Origin: Azohydromonas australica DSM 1124
GTDB lineage: Bacteria > Pseudomonadota > Gammaproteobacteria > Burkholderiales > Burkholderiaceae_C
DNA: 64,000 nucleotides
Assembly: GCF_000430725.1 (NCBI RefSeq)
Contig: NZ_AUMO01000017.1
Location: forward strand, 274,700-338,699
Reading direction: 5' to 3'
Part shown: positions 41,184 through 49,369 of the stretch, in pieces
How the letters are laid out: each line of letters begins with the position of its first letter
Numbering within the stretch: the first letter of the stretch is position 1
Position numbers and translations under genes: made by a program
The notes under the pieces: model-generated
What the model was told of the DNA's origin: nothing
What the model saw: the letters and a program-made list of their open reading frames with translations, nothing else
Database searches by the model: none

Positions 41184-42268
41184 GAACGAGACCTTTCCAT
41201 CGCGCGCCAGCGCAGCGCGGCGCGCACCATCACCAGCGCGAACAGCGCGATCGCCGCCGCGTTGAGCGCGGCACCGGTGCCGCGCCATGCCGGGTCCGCC
41301 AGCCGCAGCAGCAGCGAGGCGTGCAGCAGCCCCAGCGGGGCGTAGAAGGCGGCGTCGAAGCGCACCTTGATGCGCGCCACCGCGGGCAGGATCACCGGCG
41401 CGTGCCCCATCACCATGCAGAAGATGAAGCCCAGGCCCAGCGCGTGCAGCGCCGCGTCGCGGGTGGGATGACCCAGCGCGAAGCCGACCCAGCCCAAGCC
41501 CGCCACCGCCAGCCAGGCGTAGCCGCCGAGCAGGCACAGCGCCATGTAGCGCGTGAGGCCCCGTGCGCGCACCGTGTGGCGCGCGATGTCGAAGGCGGCG
41601 AACCACAGCGCCAGCGCCACCAGGGCCACGCCGAACAGCAGGCTCCACAGCGCGGCGCCGGCCAGCAGCGCGCACAGCACGCCCACCAGCAGCGGCTGCG
41701 CGGCGGCGCGGCGGCGCATCAGCCGCGTCATCTCCAGCCGCTCGGCAGCGATGGTGATGACGAGGAAGGCGAACCAGGACGCCAGCATCGCGTCGTCGTG
41801 CAGCCCCAGCGCCAGCCGCACGCAGCCCGTGAGCCAGGCCAGTGCCGACACCAGCAGCACGATGGTGTGCGGCGCGGCCTGCCGACGCACCAGCACCACG
41901 TTCACGGCGGTGAAGCCCAGCGTCGCGGCGGTGAACAGCAGCGCGCCGGCCTCCGGCCAGCCGTGCAGCAGCGCCGCCCCGCCGGCCACGCACAGCAGCG
42001 GCACGGCGAAGGCCGCGTGCCGGCCCAGCGCCACCGCGCGCTCCAGGCTCACGACGGCGCCGAAGAAGGCGCAGATCATCAGCGCCGCGTGCTGCGCCGC
42101 AGCCTGGCCGACCAGGCTGCTCTGCGCCACCGGCAGCCCGGCGCGCAGCAGCCCGCCGCTGATGCCCATCACCAGCAGCATGGCCAGCAACGGCATCAGC
42201 ACCACGCGGCCCCAGCGCAGCGTGCGCGAGGGGCCGGCGGGACGGCGGGACACGGCGGCGGCGACCAT
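41180..42268 (-). CDS. Uncharacterised multi-pass membrane protein of the NsrR operon
   Basis: A 362-residue protein made almost wholly of hydrophobic helices (about ten to twelve). Recurrent histidines are in AAAQHAALMICAFFGAVVSLERAVALGRH, DIARHTVRARGLTRYMAL and FIFCMVMGHAPVILPAVARIK. The last of these resembles heme-ligating stretches of NnrS-type proteins, so this may be a distant NnrS-like heme protein. It sits between a DUF59 gene and nnrS, with an ATGA overlap to the latter. The context points to nitric oxide stress or repair. No enzyme family is recognised with confidence. Confidence 0.75.
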   Translation of the reverse strand: MVAAAVSRRPAGPSRTLRWGRVVLMPLLAMLLVMGISGGLLRAGLPVAQSSLVGQAAAQHAALMICAFFGAVVSLERAVALGRHAAFAVPLLCVAGGAALLHGWPEAGALLFTAATLGFTAVNVVLVRRQAAPHTIVLLVSALAWLTGCVRLALGLHDDAMLASWFAFLVITIAAERLEMTRLMRRRAAAQPLLVGVLCALLAGAALWSLLFGVALVALALWFAAFDIARHTVRARGLTRYMALCLLGGYAWLAVAGLGWVGFALGHPTRDAALHALGLGFIFCMVMGHAPVILPAVARIKVRFDAAFYAPLGLLHASLLLRLADPAWRGTGAALNAAAIALFALVMVRAALRWRAMERSRS

Positions 42269-42280
42269 GGCTCGATGTCC

Positions 42281-42640
42281 TTACCAGCGCATGAAGCGCC
42301 GCGCGCTCTGGCTCATGCGCTCGGCCGTCCAGGGCGGGTCGAAGGTGATCTCCACCTCCAGCGGCAGCGCCGCGGGCAGCACGCGGTCGAGCTCGTTCTG
42401 CACGTCCTCGACGATCACGTCCGTCACCGGGCAGGCGGCGGAGGTCATGGTCATGAGCACGTGCGCGCCCTCGCCGTCGACGCGCACGCGGTAGACCAGG
42501 CCCACGTCCACGATGGACAGCGCCACTTCCGGGTCCACCACGCGCCGCAGCGCCTCGGTGATGGGCGCGCGCAGCGCCTCGTCGCCTTCGAACTCGAAGC
42601 GCGGCGGCTCGGCCGCGGCGTCCTGTGCGGGCGTGCCCAT
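42281..42640 (-). CDS. DUF59/MIP18-type iron-sulfur assembly factor
   Basis: A 119-residue DUF59 protein: LRAPITEALRRVVDPEVALSIVDVGLVYRVRV, then the conserved cysteine region MTMTSAACPVTDVIVEDVQNEL and ITFDPPWTAERMSQSARR. Relatives (SufT, PaaD, MIP18) assist maturation of iron-sulfur proteins. It begins 1 nt after the DUF2249 gene stop and is followed 12 nt later by the membrane gene. In an NsrR-controlled operon a role in rebuilding NO-damaged clusters is plausible. Confidence 0.88.
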   Translation of the reverse strand: MGTPAQDAAAEPPRFEFEGDEALRAPITEALRRVVDPEVALSIVDVGLVYRVRVDGEGAHVLMTMTSAACPVTDVIVEDVQNELDRVLPAALPLEVEITFDPPWTAERMSQSARRFMRW

Positions 42641-42641
42641 G

Positions 42642-42911
42642 TCAGCTCCCGCAGCAGCCGCCGCAGCAGTGGTCGCGCCGCGCCAGCTTGGTCACGTGCA
42701 CGCGGCAGGCCTCGGGGCCGCTTTCCACGACGGTCCAGGTGAACAGGTTGGGCGACTGGGCCTGGAGCTCGCGCTGCAGCAGCACGGGCTCGTGGTCGCT
42801 GAGCAGCTCCAGCGTGAGGTCCGCCGGCATGGCGTCGAAGTTGGCGAGCACGCGCGCATGGCGCTCGTGGGCGGGCAGGCGGCGCAGGTCGATGGACGCG
42901 ATACGGGACAT
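42642..42911 (-). CDS. DUF2249 protein, first gene of the NsrR operon
   Basis: An 89-residue DUF2249 domain protein (IDLRRLPAHERHARVLANFDAMPADLTLELLSDHEPVLLQRELQ...FTWTVVESGPEACRVHVTKL) ending in CCGGCCGS, a possible metal-binding tail. DUF2249 domains are common beside nitric oxide and denitrification genes. The start at 42911 is chosen over an in-frame ATG at 42953, because the longer form would place the NsrR operator (42929-42951) inside the coding region. Confidence 0.85.
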   Translation of the reverse strand: MSRIASIDLRRLPAHERHARVLANFDAMPADLTLELLSDHEPVLLQRELQAQSPNLFTWTVVESGPEACRVHVTKLARRDHCCGGCCGS

Positions 42912-42928
42912 CAGGGCTTCCAGTCCTA

Positions 42929-42951
42929 AAGATGCACGGGAGATGCATCTC
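42929..42951. promoter_or_regulatory. NsrR-type operator of the DUF2249-DUF59-nnrS-nsrR operon
   Basis: Half-sites AAGATGCA (42929-42936) and TGCATCTC (42944-42951) are separated by 7 nt, the same spacing as the known NsrR consensus, with 15 of 16 half-site bases matching it. It lies 18-40 nt upstream of the first gene of an operon that ends in nsrR, indicating NO-responsive autoregulation. Confidence 0.85.
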
Positions 42952-43079
42952 ATGTTGCCCGGCGGCCGCTGCTGGGGTTTTGATGCAGCTCAAATGCGCC
43001 GGAGGGCCATTCGGCGCGGCGTGGACAATGCGCGCCTTTCGCCGGCAAGCGGCCGGCGCCCTCCCTTTCGTTGGAAGCC

Positions 43080-44099
43080 ATGTTCAAGAACCTGCACCTG
43101 CTGCGCATCGCTCCCGGCTGGACCGCCGACGCGGCGCAGGCCGAAGAGCGCCTGGCGCGCGAGTCCTTCACGCCCTGCGGGGCCACGCAGCCCGAGAGCG
43201 CCGGCTGGGTGCCGCCGCGCGGCCAGCCGCATGCGCCGCTGGTGGAAGTGATCCAGGGCCAGTGGCTGCTGGCGCTGATGACCGAGAAGCGGATGCTGCC
43301 CGGCTCCGTGGTCAAGGAGCGCAGCGCCGAGATCGCCGCGCGGCTGGAGCAGGAGCGCGGCTACAAGCCCGGGCGGCGCGAGGCCAAGGAGATCAAGGAG
43401 CAGGCCACGCAGGAGCTGCTGCCGCTGGCCTTCACCAAGCGCAGCCGCATCCAGGTGTGGATCGACCCGGGCGCCGGGCTGCTGGCCATCGACGCCGGGG
43501 CCGCGGCGCAGGCCGACGCGGTGGTGAGCCTGCTGGTCAAGGCGCTGGACGGCTTCAACCTGCTGCCGCTGCAGACGCAGCAGTCGCCCGCGGGCTGCAT
43601 GGCGGCGTGGCTGGCCGAGGGCGAGTCGCCCGGCGCCTTCTACCTGGACCGCGAGTGCGAGCTGAAGTCGGCCGATGAGATGCGCTCGGTGGTGCGCTAC
43701 GCGCGCCACGCGCTGGACACGGACGAGGTCAAGCAGCACATCGCCGCAGGCAAGCGGCCGACGCGGCTGGCGCTGTCGTGGAACGAGCGCGTGGCCTTCA
43801 CGCTGACCGAGGCGCTGACGCTCAAGAAGATCGAGATCCTGGACACCGCGCTGGAGGGCCGCGACGGCGTGGCCGAGGACGAGGCCTTCGACGCCGACGC
43901 CGCCATCGCCACCGGCGAGCTGCGCCGCCTCATTCCCGAACTGCTGGAGGCGCTGGGCGGCGAGCAGCCGGCCGGCGGCCAGGGCGCCGCGACCCCTGCG
44001 ACGCCGGCAACACCGACGGCAGCGGCCCCCGCCGCACCCGCCACTCCGGCGCCCGCTGCCCCTGAAACGGCCGACAGCGCCGACGCCGCGCCCTGGTGA
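43080..44099 (+). CDS. rdgC: Recombination-associated protein RdgC
   Basis: A 339-residue nucleoid-associated DNA-binding protein that limits RecA activity. Family motifs include MFKNLHLLRI, FTPCGATQPESAGWVPPRG, EKRMLPGSVVKE and KRSRIQVWIDPGAGLLAIDAG. The C-terminal 40 residues form a low-complexity Pro/Ala/Thr tail beyond the usual end. GGAAG lies 3 nt before the ATG. It diverges from the NsrR operon. Confidence 0.95.
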   Translation: MFKNLHLLRIAPGWTADAAQAEERLARESFTPCGATQPESAGWVPPRGQPHAPLVEVIQGQWLLALMTEKRMLPGSVVKERSAEIAARLEQERGYKPGRREAKEIKEQATQELLPLAFTKRSRIQVWIDPGAGLLAIDAGAAAQADAVVSLLVKALDGFNLLPLQTQQSPAGCMAAWLAEGESPGAFYLDRECELKSADEMRSVVRYARHALDTDEVKQHIAAGKRPTRLALSWNERVAFTLTEALTLKKIEILDTALEGRDGVAEDEAFDADAAIATGELRRLIPELLEALGGEQPAGGQGAATPATPATPTAAAPAAPATPAPAAPETADSADAAPW

Positions 44100-44145
44100 C
44101 GCGGCGCTGAGCGTGCGCGGGCGCGGCGCTTGCCGCCCCGCGGGC

Positions 44146-45474
44146 ATGAGACACGACCCTGCCCTGGACCCGGTGCGCCGCGCCGCGCGGCCGCTGGACG
44201 ACCTCGACGACGTGGACGCCGTGGTGCAGGCCGCGGCCAACGCCAGGCTGGTGCTGCTGGGCGAGGCCACGCACGGCACGCGCGAGTTCTACGCGCTGCG
44301 CGCGGCCATCACGCGCCGGCTCATCGAGCACCATGGCTTCGACGGCATCGCGCTGGAGGCGGACTGGCCCGACGCCTTGCGCGTGCACCGCTACGTGCAG
44401 GGCGGGCTGCAGGACACCAACGCGCGCCAGGCGCTGGACGACTTCCAGCGCTTTCCGCGCTGGATGTGGCGCAACCGCGAGTTCCTGCGCCTGGTGCAGT
44501 GGCTGCGCGGCTACAACGACCTGCAGCCGCAGTACCGGCGCGCCGGCGTGTACGGGCTGGACCTCTACAGCCTGCACGGCTCGGTGCAGGCGGTGCTGGC
44601 CTACCTGCAGGAGCACGAGCCGGAGATGGCGGCCCGGGCGCGCGAGCGCTACGGCTGCTTCGACCACTTCCTGGAAGACCCGCAGCGCTACGGGCAGGCG
44701 GCGCACTTCGGGCTGAGCGAAGGCTGCCAGCGCCAGGTGCTGCAACAGTTGCAGGACATGATGGCCCGCTCCGCGCAGGCGCTCACGGGCGGCGGCGCGG
44801 AAGAGGAGCTGTTCCACGCCCAGCTCAACGCGCTGGTGGTGCGCAACGCCGAGCGCTACTACCGGATCATGTTCGAGGGCTCCACCGCCTCCTGGAACCA
44901 GCGCGACCGCCACATGCACCAGGTGCTGCAGCGGTTGCGCGAGCACCTCACGCGCACGCGCGGGCACCCGGCGCGGCTGGTGGTGTGGGCGCACAACTCG
45001 CACCTGGGCGACGCGCGCGCCACGGAGGTCGGCGGCTACGGGCAGCTCAACCTGGGCCAGCTGGTGCGCGAGGCCTCGGGCCCGGGCGAGAGCTTCATCC
45101 TGGGCTTCAGCACCGACCACGGCAGCGTGGCCGCGGCCTCGGACTGGGACGAGCCGGTGCAGTTCAAGCGCGTCACGCCGGCGCGGCACGACAGCTGGGA
45201 GGGCCTGCTGCACGACACCGGGCTGGACCTGTTCCTGCTGCCGCTGGGCGACGAGGAGCTGCAGCGGCTGCTGGCGCCGCCGCGGCTGGAGCGCGCCATC
45301 GGCGTGATCTACCGGCCCGAAACCGAGCGCGCGAGCCACTACTTTGAAGCCTCGCTGTCGCAGCAGTTCGACGCCGTGCTGCACGTGGACCGCAGCCACG
45401 CGCTGCACCCGCTGGACGGCGCCGCACCGCCGCAGGTGCTGGAGGAGCCGGAGACCTTCCCGAGCGGCCTGTGA
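44146..45474 (+). CDS. Erythromycin esterase-family protein
   Basis: A 442-residue protein of the erythromycin esterase/succinoglycan biosynthesis hydrolase family. The catalytic region LLGEATHGTREFYALRAAI and the LVVWAHNSHLGDARAT motif are both present, with FDGIALEADWPDALRVHRYV between them. Family members hydrolyse macrolactones, but most chromosomal copies have unknown substrates, so macrolide resistance should not be assumed. The ATG at 44146 is favoured; an in-frame GTG at 44113 would add 11 residues. Confidence 0.85.
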   Translation: MRHDPALDPVRRAARPLDDLDDVDAVVQAAANARLVLLGEATHGTREFYALRAAITRRLIEHHGFDGIALEADWPDALRVHRYVQGGLQDTNARQALDDFQRFPRWMWRNREFLRLVQWLRGYNDLQPQYRRAGVYGLDLYSLHGSVQAVLAYLQEHEPEMAARARERYGCFDHFLEDPQRYGQAAHFGLSEGCQRQVLQQLQDMMARSAQALTGGGAEEELFHAQLNALVVRNAERYYRIMFEGSTASWNQRDRHMHQVLQRLREHLTRTRGHPARLVVWAHNSHLGDARATEVGGYGQLNLGQLVREASGPGESFILGFSTDHGSVAAASDWDEPVQFKRVTPARHDSWEGLLHDTGLDLFLLPLGDEELQRLLAPPRLERAIGVIYRPETERASHYFEASLSQQFDAVLHVDRSHALHPLDGAAPPQVLEEPETFPSGL

Positions 45475-45484
45475 GCCCTTTTCC

Positions 45485-45518
45485 CCGTTCGCCATGAGCC
45501 TGTCGAAGGGCTCACGGC
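45485..45518. repeat. Short dispersed-type palindromic repeat
   Basis: A CCGTTCGCCATGAGCCTGTCGAAGGGCTCACGG-type element with inverted arms GAGCC/GGCTC. It resembles intergenic repeats common in this bacterial group and lies between the esterase-like gene and the DksA-like gene. Confidence 0.45.
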
Positions 45519-45592
45519 GGGCGCAACCGCTTTGCGGCACACGGCTTGCCGCCTCGGGGACTCAGCAGAACAGCCCCAAGCAGGAGGTGACC

Positions 45593-45985
45593 ATGTCCGC
45601 CCTGAGCCCCGAACAACTGCAGGCGTTGCAGGAGCAGCTGTCGCATCGCGAGTCCGAGCTGGGCGCCGAGCTGCGCGACTTCCAGGAACGGCGCGAGGAG
45701 CGTCCCAGCGCGCAAGGTCCGCTGGTGGACGACCAGGTGGCGCAGGGCGAGGAGCGCATCCGCACCGGCGTCGAGCACATCGAGATGGAGCGCGACCAGC
45801 TGGAGCTGCGCGACATCGACGACGCGCGCGCGCGCATTGCCGAGGGCAGCTACGGCGAGTGCGTGGACTGCGGCTGCGACATCCCCTATGAGCGGCTGCA
45901 CGCGCAGCCCACCGCCGCGCGCTGCGTGGACTGCCAGGAGCGCTGGGAAAAGACGCACGAGACGGTGCCGCGGTACACGGCCTGA
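45593..45985 (+). CDS. TraR/DksA-type zinc-finger protein
   Basis: A 130-residue protein: a coiled-coil helix pair (residues 5-85) followed by a zinc finger CVDCGCDIPYERLHAQPTAARCVDC. DksA-like proteins enter the RNA polymerase secondary channel and tune transcription. It lacks the DxxDxA acidic tip of DksA at the usual place (the tip reads PLVDDQVAQGEE), so it may be a DksA paralogue rather than DksA itself. The strong site AGGAGGT precedes the ATG. Confidence 0.88.
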   Translation: MSALSPEQLQALQEQLSHRESELGAELRDFQERREERPSAQGPLVDDQVAQGEERIRTGVEHIEMERDQLELRDIDDARARIAEGSYGECVDCGCDIPYERLHAQPTAARCVDCQERWEKTHETVPRYTA

Positions 45986-46221
45986 GAAGGCGGCAGGTGC
46001 CGCGCGCCGGGAGGCGCGCACAGGGTTCGTGCCGCGGCCGCTCACGGGATGGGCCCGTGGCGCTGGCGGCCGGCATTTTTCTTTGCCGGCGGGTGAACCC
46101 GGGCGCCCCCGTGCGCTCTACTTGGGCTGACGCCACTTCCCTGACCTGATCCGCGGGCCCGGCCGGACGGCGCGGTGCCCGTGCGGGCGCGTGCCGTCCG
46201 ACCAGGTGCGCAGCCTTGCCC

Positions 46222-47928
46222 ATGCACGCACCCGTCCCGCTCATCGCCACCCTGGCCGCCGCCTTCGCCCTGTCCCTGCTGCTCGGCTTCGTGGCCGTGA
46301 AGCTGAAGCTGCCCGCCCTGGTGGGCTACCTGGCGGCAGGCATCGTGCTGGGGCCGACCACGCCCGGCTACGTCGCCGACATCAAGCTGGCGTCGGAGCT
46401 GGCCGAGATCGGCGTGATGCTGCTGATGTTCGGCGTGGGGCTGCACTTCTCGCTCGACGACCTCATGGCCGTGCGCCGCATCGCCCTGCCCGGCGCGGGG
46501 CTGCAGATCGCCGTGGCCACCGCCATGGGCGCGGCCGTCGCATTGGCCTGGGGCTGGGAGCTGGGCGGCGCGCTGGTGTTCGGGCTGGCGCTGTCGGTGG
46601 CTTCCACCGTGGTGCTGCTCAAGGCGCTGGAGGCGCGCGGCCTGCTGGAGACCCACAACGGCCGCATCGCCGTGGGCTGGCTGGTGGTGGAAGACCTGGT
46701 GATGGTGCTGGTGCTGGTGCTGCTGCCCGCGCTGGCGCCGCTGCTGGGCGGCGCCGAAGCGGATGCGGCCCATGGCGGCAGCGGCGAGCCGCTGTGGCTG
46801 TCGCTGGCGCGCACGCTGCTGGCCGTGGGCGCCTTCGTGGCGCTGATGCTGCTGGTGGGGCGGCGCTTCTTCCCGTGGCTGATGTGGCAGGTGGCGCGCA
46901 CGGGCTCGCGCGAGCTCTTCACCCTGGGCGTGATCGCCGCGGCCGTGAGCATCGCCTTCGGCGCGGCCGAGCTCTTCGGCGTGAGCTTCGCGCTGGGCGC
47001 CTTCTTCGCCGGCATGGTGCTGCGCGAGTCCGCGCTGAGCCACCGCGCCGCCCACGAGAGCCTGCCGCTGCGCGACGCCTTCGCGGTGCTGTTCTTCGTC
47101 TCGGTGGGCATGCTGTTCGACCCGGCGGTGGTGCTGGAGCAGCCGCTGGCGGTGCTGGCGGTGGTGGCCATCATCGTGCTGGGCAAGTCGCTGGCGGCGG
47201 CGGTGCTGGTGCTGCTGCTGCGCTACCCGCTGGGCACGGCGCTCACCGTCTCGGCCAGCCTGGCGCAGATCGGCGAGTTCTCCTTCATCCTGGCCGGGCT
47301 GGGCATGCAGCTGCAGCTGCTGCCGGCCGAGGGGCAGAGCCTGATCCTGTCCGGCGCGCTGATCTCCATCGCGCTCAACCCGCTGGTGTTCTCGGCCATC
47401 GAGCCGGTGCTGCGCTGGCTGCGCCGCCGCCCGGGGCTGCTGCAGCGGCTGGAGCGGCGCGACGACCCGCTGGCGGAGCTGCCGATGGACACCGCCCACC
47501 ACTACCTGGAAAAGCAGGTGGTGCTGGTGGGCCACGGGCGCACCGGGGCGCACATCGCACAGGCGCTGCACGAGGCGGGCGTGCCCTGCGTGGTGGCCGA
47601 CAGCAACCGCGAGATCGTGGAGCGGCTGCGCGCGGCCGGGACGCCCGCCGTGTGCGGCGACGCCGCCGAGGAAGGCACGCTGATCCAGGCCCACGTCGCC
47701 CGCGCGCGCATGCTCGTCATCGCCGTGCCCGCGGCGGTGGACGTGCTGCCCATGGTCGAGATCGCGCGGCTGCTGAACCCGGACATCGAGGTGGTGCTGC
47801 GCGGCCACGACGAGGACGAGGCCGGCTTCATGCAGCGCGCGCAGGCCGGCGCCGTGTTCACCGCCGAGGACGCCCTCGCCCGCGTGATGAGTGCACATGT
47901 GCTGCAGCGGTTGGCCCAGGCGCACTGA
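46222..47928 (+). CDS. KefB/YbaL-type monovalent cation:proton antiporter
   Basis: A 568-residue CPA2-family exchanger: about twelve transmembrane segments (residues 1-400) with GYLAAGIVLGP, VGWLVVEDLVMVLVL and ASLAQIGEFSFILAGLG, then a cytoplasmic TrkA-N Rossmann domain (QVVLVGHGRTGAHIAQALHEAGVPCVVADSN). It probably exports K+ or Na+ in exchange for protons, gated by a nucleotide. The ATG at 46222 is chosen; a TTG two codons earlier is possible. Confidence 0.92.
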   Translation: MHAPVPLIATLAAAFALSLLLGFVAVKLKLPALVGYLAAGIVLGPTTPGYVADIKLASELAEIGVMLLMFGVGLHFSLDDLMAVRRIALPGAGLQIAVATAMGAAVALAWGWELGGALVFGLALSVASTVVLLKALEARGLLETHNGRIAVGWLVVEDLVMVLVLVLLPALAPLLGGAEADAAHGGSGEPLWLSLARTLLAVGAFVALMLLVGRRFFPWLMWQVARTGSRELFTLGVIAAAVSIAFGAAELFGVSFALGAFFAGMVLRESALSHRAAHESLPLRDAFAVLFFVSVGMLFDPAVVLEQPLAVLAVVAIIVLGKSLAAAVLVLLLRYPLGTALTVSASLAQIGEFSFILAGLGMQLQLLPAEGQSLILSGALISIALNPLVFSAIEPVLRWLRRRPGLLQRLERRDDPLAELPMDTAHHYLEKQVVLVGHGRTGAHIAQALHEAGVPCVVADSNREIVERLRAAGTPAVCGDAAEEGTLIQAHVARARMLVIAVPAAVDVLPMVEIARLLNPDIEVVLRGHDEDEAGFMQRAQAGAVFTAEDALARVMSAHVLQRLAQAH

Positions 47929-47988
47929 AAAACGAGCCGTCGGCGCCACGTGAAACAGTTCTTAAGCCGGCTACGGCAAGTGTCGATA

Positions 47989-48050
47989 TTCCTTACACCT
48001 GGCGGGAAGTGACGCCCCGATGGCTTTGCAAGTGGTTGTTACGTAAGGAA
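47989..48050. promoter_or_regulatory. Inverted repeat upstream of the sigma-54 promoter
   Basis: The 8-bp arms TTCCTTAC (47989-47996) and GTAAGGAA (48043-48050) are separated by 46 nt; the right arm overlaps the palindrome TTACGTAA. The position, 10-70 nt upstream of a sigma-54 promoter, suits binding of an enhancer protein such as PrsR, but the PrsR consensus was not verified. Confidence 0.35.
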
Positions 48051-48060
48051 AAGTCAAGCG

Positions 48061-48077
48061 TGGCATATCCCTTGCAT
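48061..48077 (+). promoter_or_regulatory. Sigma-54 (RpoN) promoter of the PEP-CTERM gene
   Basis: TGGCATATCCCTTGCAT matches the -24/-12 consensus TGGCAC-N5-TTGCA, with correct GG-to-GC spacing and one mismatch. It lies 54 nt upstream of the PEP-CTERM gene. RpoN together with PrsK/PrsR is known to drive PEP-CTERM genes in other betaproteobacteria. Confidence 0.8.
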
Positions 48078-48131
48078 AAAGGAGTCAGGCGCGATGCGCA
48101 CAGCTCAAGACCACCAATTCGAGGGTACGAC

Positions 48132-48842
48132 ATGAAGAAACTTTCCGCCTTGATCCTTGGCGCCGCGCTGAGCGCAGCGGCCCAAGCCGGCACCGTCAGC
48201 TACAGCTTCAACACGGCCAACGTGCTGACGGACTTCGGCATCAACGAGATGCGCGACACGGGCGTCGCGCCCCTGACCGGCAGCCTGAACTACTTCAACC
48301 GCTCGCTGGGCACGCTGACCGGCGTCACGCTGGAGCTGACGGGCACGACCCTGACGGACCTGGACCTGGTCAACACGGGCGGCTCCAAGTCCAAGGGTGA
48401 CGTTTCCGGCAAGGTGCAGCTGTATTTCACCAGCAGCATGCTGGGCCTCAACAGCCTGCTCGGCGGCGCCAATTCGGCAGACGTCATCGTGCGTACCACG
48501 ACGCAGAACTTCTCGCTGAACTCCGGCGCCCACACGTCCTTCCATAACCTGAGCAGCACCGGCGCCGAGTCCATTGACGTGGACTCGATCATGAGCCAGT
48601 TCAGCAAGGTGGGCGGCGGCCAGTTCAACATCAGCTGCTCCTCGCTGGCCGGCACGACGCTGTCCTACAACGGCGGCAATGCCCAGGCCTCGCAAACCAC
48701 CACCGCGGGCTGCGGCGCCATCGTCACGTACGAATACACCGCCGCTCCCCCCACCCCGACCCCCGAGCCCGCCTCGCTGGCGCTGGTCGGCCTGGGCATG
48801 ATTGGCGTGGCCGCTTCGCGTCGCAAGTCGCGCAAGGCCTGA
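48132..48842 (+). CDS. PEP-CTERM sorting domain protein (choice-of-anchor E type)
   Basis: A 236-residue exported protein. Sec signal MKKLSALILGAALSAAAQA, then a Thr/Ser/Leu-rich beta-type domain (TGSLNYFNRSLGTLTGVTLELTGTTLTDL...) consistent with the choice-of-anchor E family. The C-terminal sorting signal TPEPASLALVGLGMIGVAASRRKSRKA has the PEP box, a hydrophobic helix and a basic end. An exosortase, not in this window, would process it for delivery to the extracellular matrix. Upstream there is a sigma-54 promoter; downstream a terminator. It is lower in GC than its neighbours. Confidence 0.93.
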   Translation: MKKLSALILGAALSAAAQAGTVSYSFNTANVLTDFGINEMRDTGVAPLTGSLNYFNRSLGTLTGVTLELTGTTLTDLDLVNTGGSKSKGDVSGKVQLYFTSSMLGLNSLLGGANSADVIVRTTTQNFSLNSGAHTSFHNLSSTGAESIDVDSIMSQFSKVGGGQFNISCSSLAGTTLSYNGGNAQASQTTTAGCGAIVTYEYTAAPPTPTPEPASLALVGLGMIGVAASRRKSRKA

Positions 48843-48892
48843 AGCCTGAGATTGCCTTGAGCGCCGGCCCCGTGGGGCCGGCCTGGCAGCCA

Positions 48893-48922
48893 AGCCGGGG
48901 TTCCAGCCCCGGCTTTTCTTTT
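48893..48922 (+). terminator. Rho-independent terminator after the PEP-CTERM gene
   Basis: The stem AAGCCGGGG / CCCCGGCTT (48893-48901 with 48908-48916) is followed by TTCTTTT. A second GC-rich hairpin (GCCGGCCCC...GGGGCCGGC) lies just before it. Confidence 0.88.
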
Positions 48923-48978
48923 GGACGCCGCGTGCCGCAGGCCCACCGTTGAGCCTGCAACGGCACCGCGCACGCAAG

Positions 48979-49002
48979 AAAAAACCCGCCTCTCGGCGGG
49001 TT
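48979..49002 (-). terminator. Rho-independent terminator after the DUF883 gene
   Basis: Read leftward, the stem AACCCGCC / GGCGGGTT with a 4-nt loop is followed by six T residues and CTTGC. It serves the leftward gene that stops at 49046. Confidence 0.88.
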
Positions 49003-49045
49003 GGTTGCGTGCAGGCCGGGCGGCGGCGGCCCGGCCGTGCCGGGC

Positions 49046-49369
49046 TCAGCGCCGGCCGATGAGCATGCCCACCAGGAAGCCGACGCCGGCGGCCACGGCG
49101 ATGGAACGCCAGGGCTTGTCGTGCACGTAGTCGTCGGCGGCCTGGCCCGCGGCACGCGTCTTGTTGACGGCGTTGGCCTGCAGGTCGCGCAGGTCGTGGC
49201 GCGCCTCGCGCAGCCGCTCGCGCAGCTGGGCGGCGCTGGCGCTGGCGCTGGCAGCGCTGGAGCGCATGAGCGCCTCGGCATCGGCCACGATGGCCTTCAG
49301 ATCGCTCTTGAGCTGGTCCATGCCAGGATTGTTGGCGGTGGCGGCGTCCGGGGTGCTCATGTCGTTCAT
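49046..49369 (-). CDS. DUF883 (ElaB/YqjD-like) ribosome- and membrane-associated protein
   Basis: A 107-residue protein: long amphipathic helix (MDQLKSDLKAIVADAEALMRSSAAS...LRERLREARHDLRDLQ), then DDYVHDKPWRSIAVAAGVGFLVGMLIGRR, the DUF883 C-terminal glycine-zipper-like membrane helix. ElaB/YqjD proteins tether ribosomes to the inner membrane in stationary phase. GAGGA precedes the start. Confidence 0.9.
   Translation of the reverse strand: MNDMSTPDAATANNPGMDQLKSDLKAIVADAEALMRSSAASASASAAQLRERLREARHDLRDLQANAVNKTRAAGQAADDYVHDKPWRSIAVAAGVGFLVGMLIGRR

Noticed and set aside
43980..44090. CCx/GCx-rich tandem stretch at the end of rdgC as a DNA repeat of interest
   Set aside because: It encodes the Pro/Ala/Thr tail of RdgC and is not a regular tandem repeat at DNA level.
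44146..45474. Calling the erythromycin-esterase-like gene a macrolide resistance gene
   Set aside because: The family is broad; there is no mobile context and no evidence for macrolide hydrolysis in the sequence.
46069..46090. GCCGGC...GCCGGC around a T-rich loop before the KefB-type gene as a terminator
   Set aside because: The short arms are self-complementary and the T-rich part is in the loop rather than after the stem, so it does not fit an intrinsic terminator.
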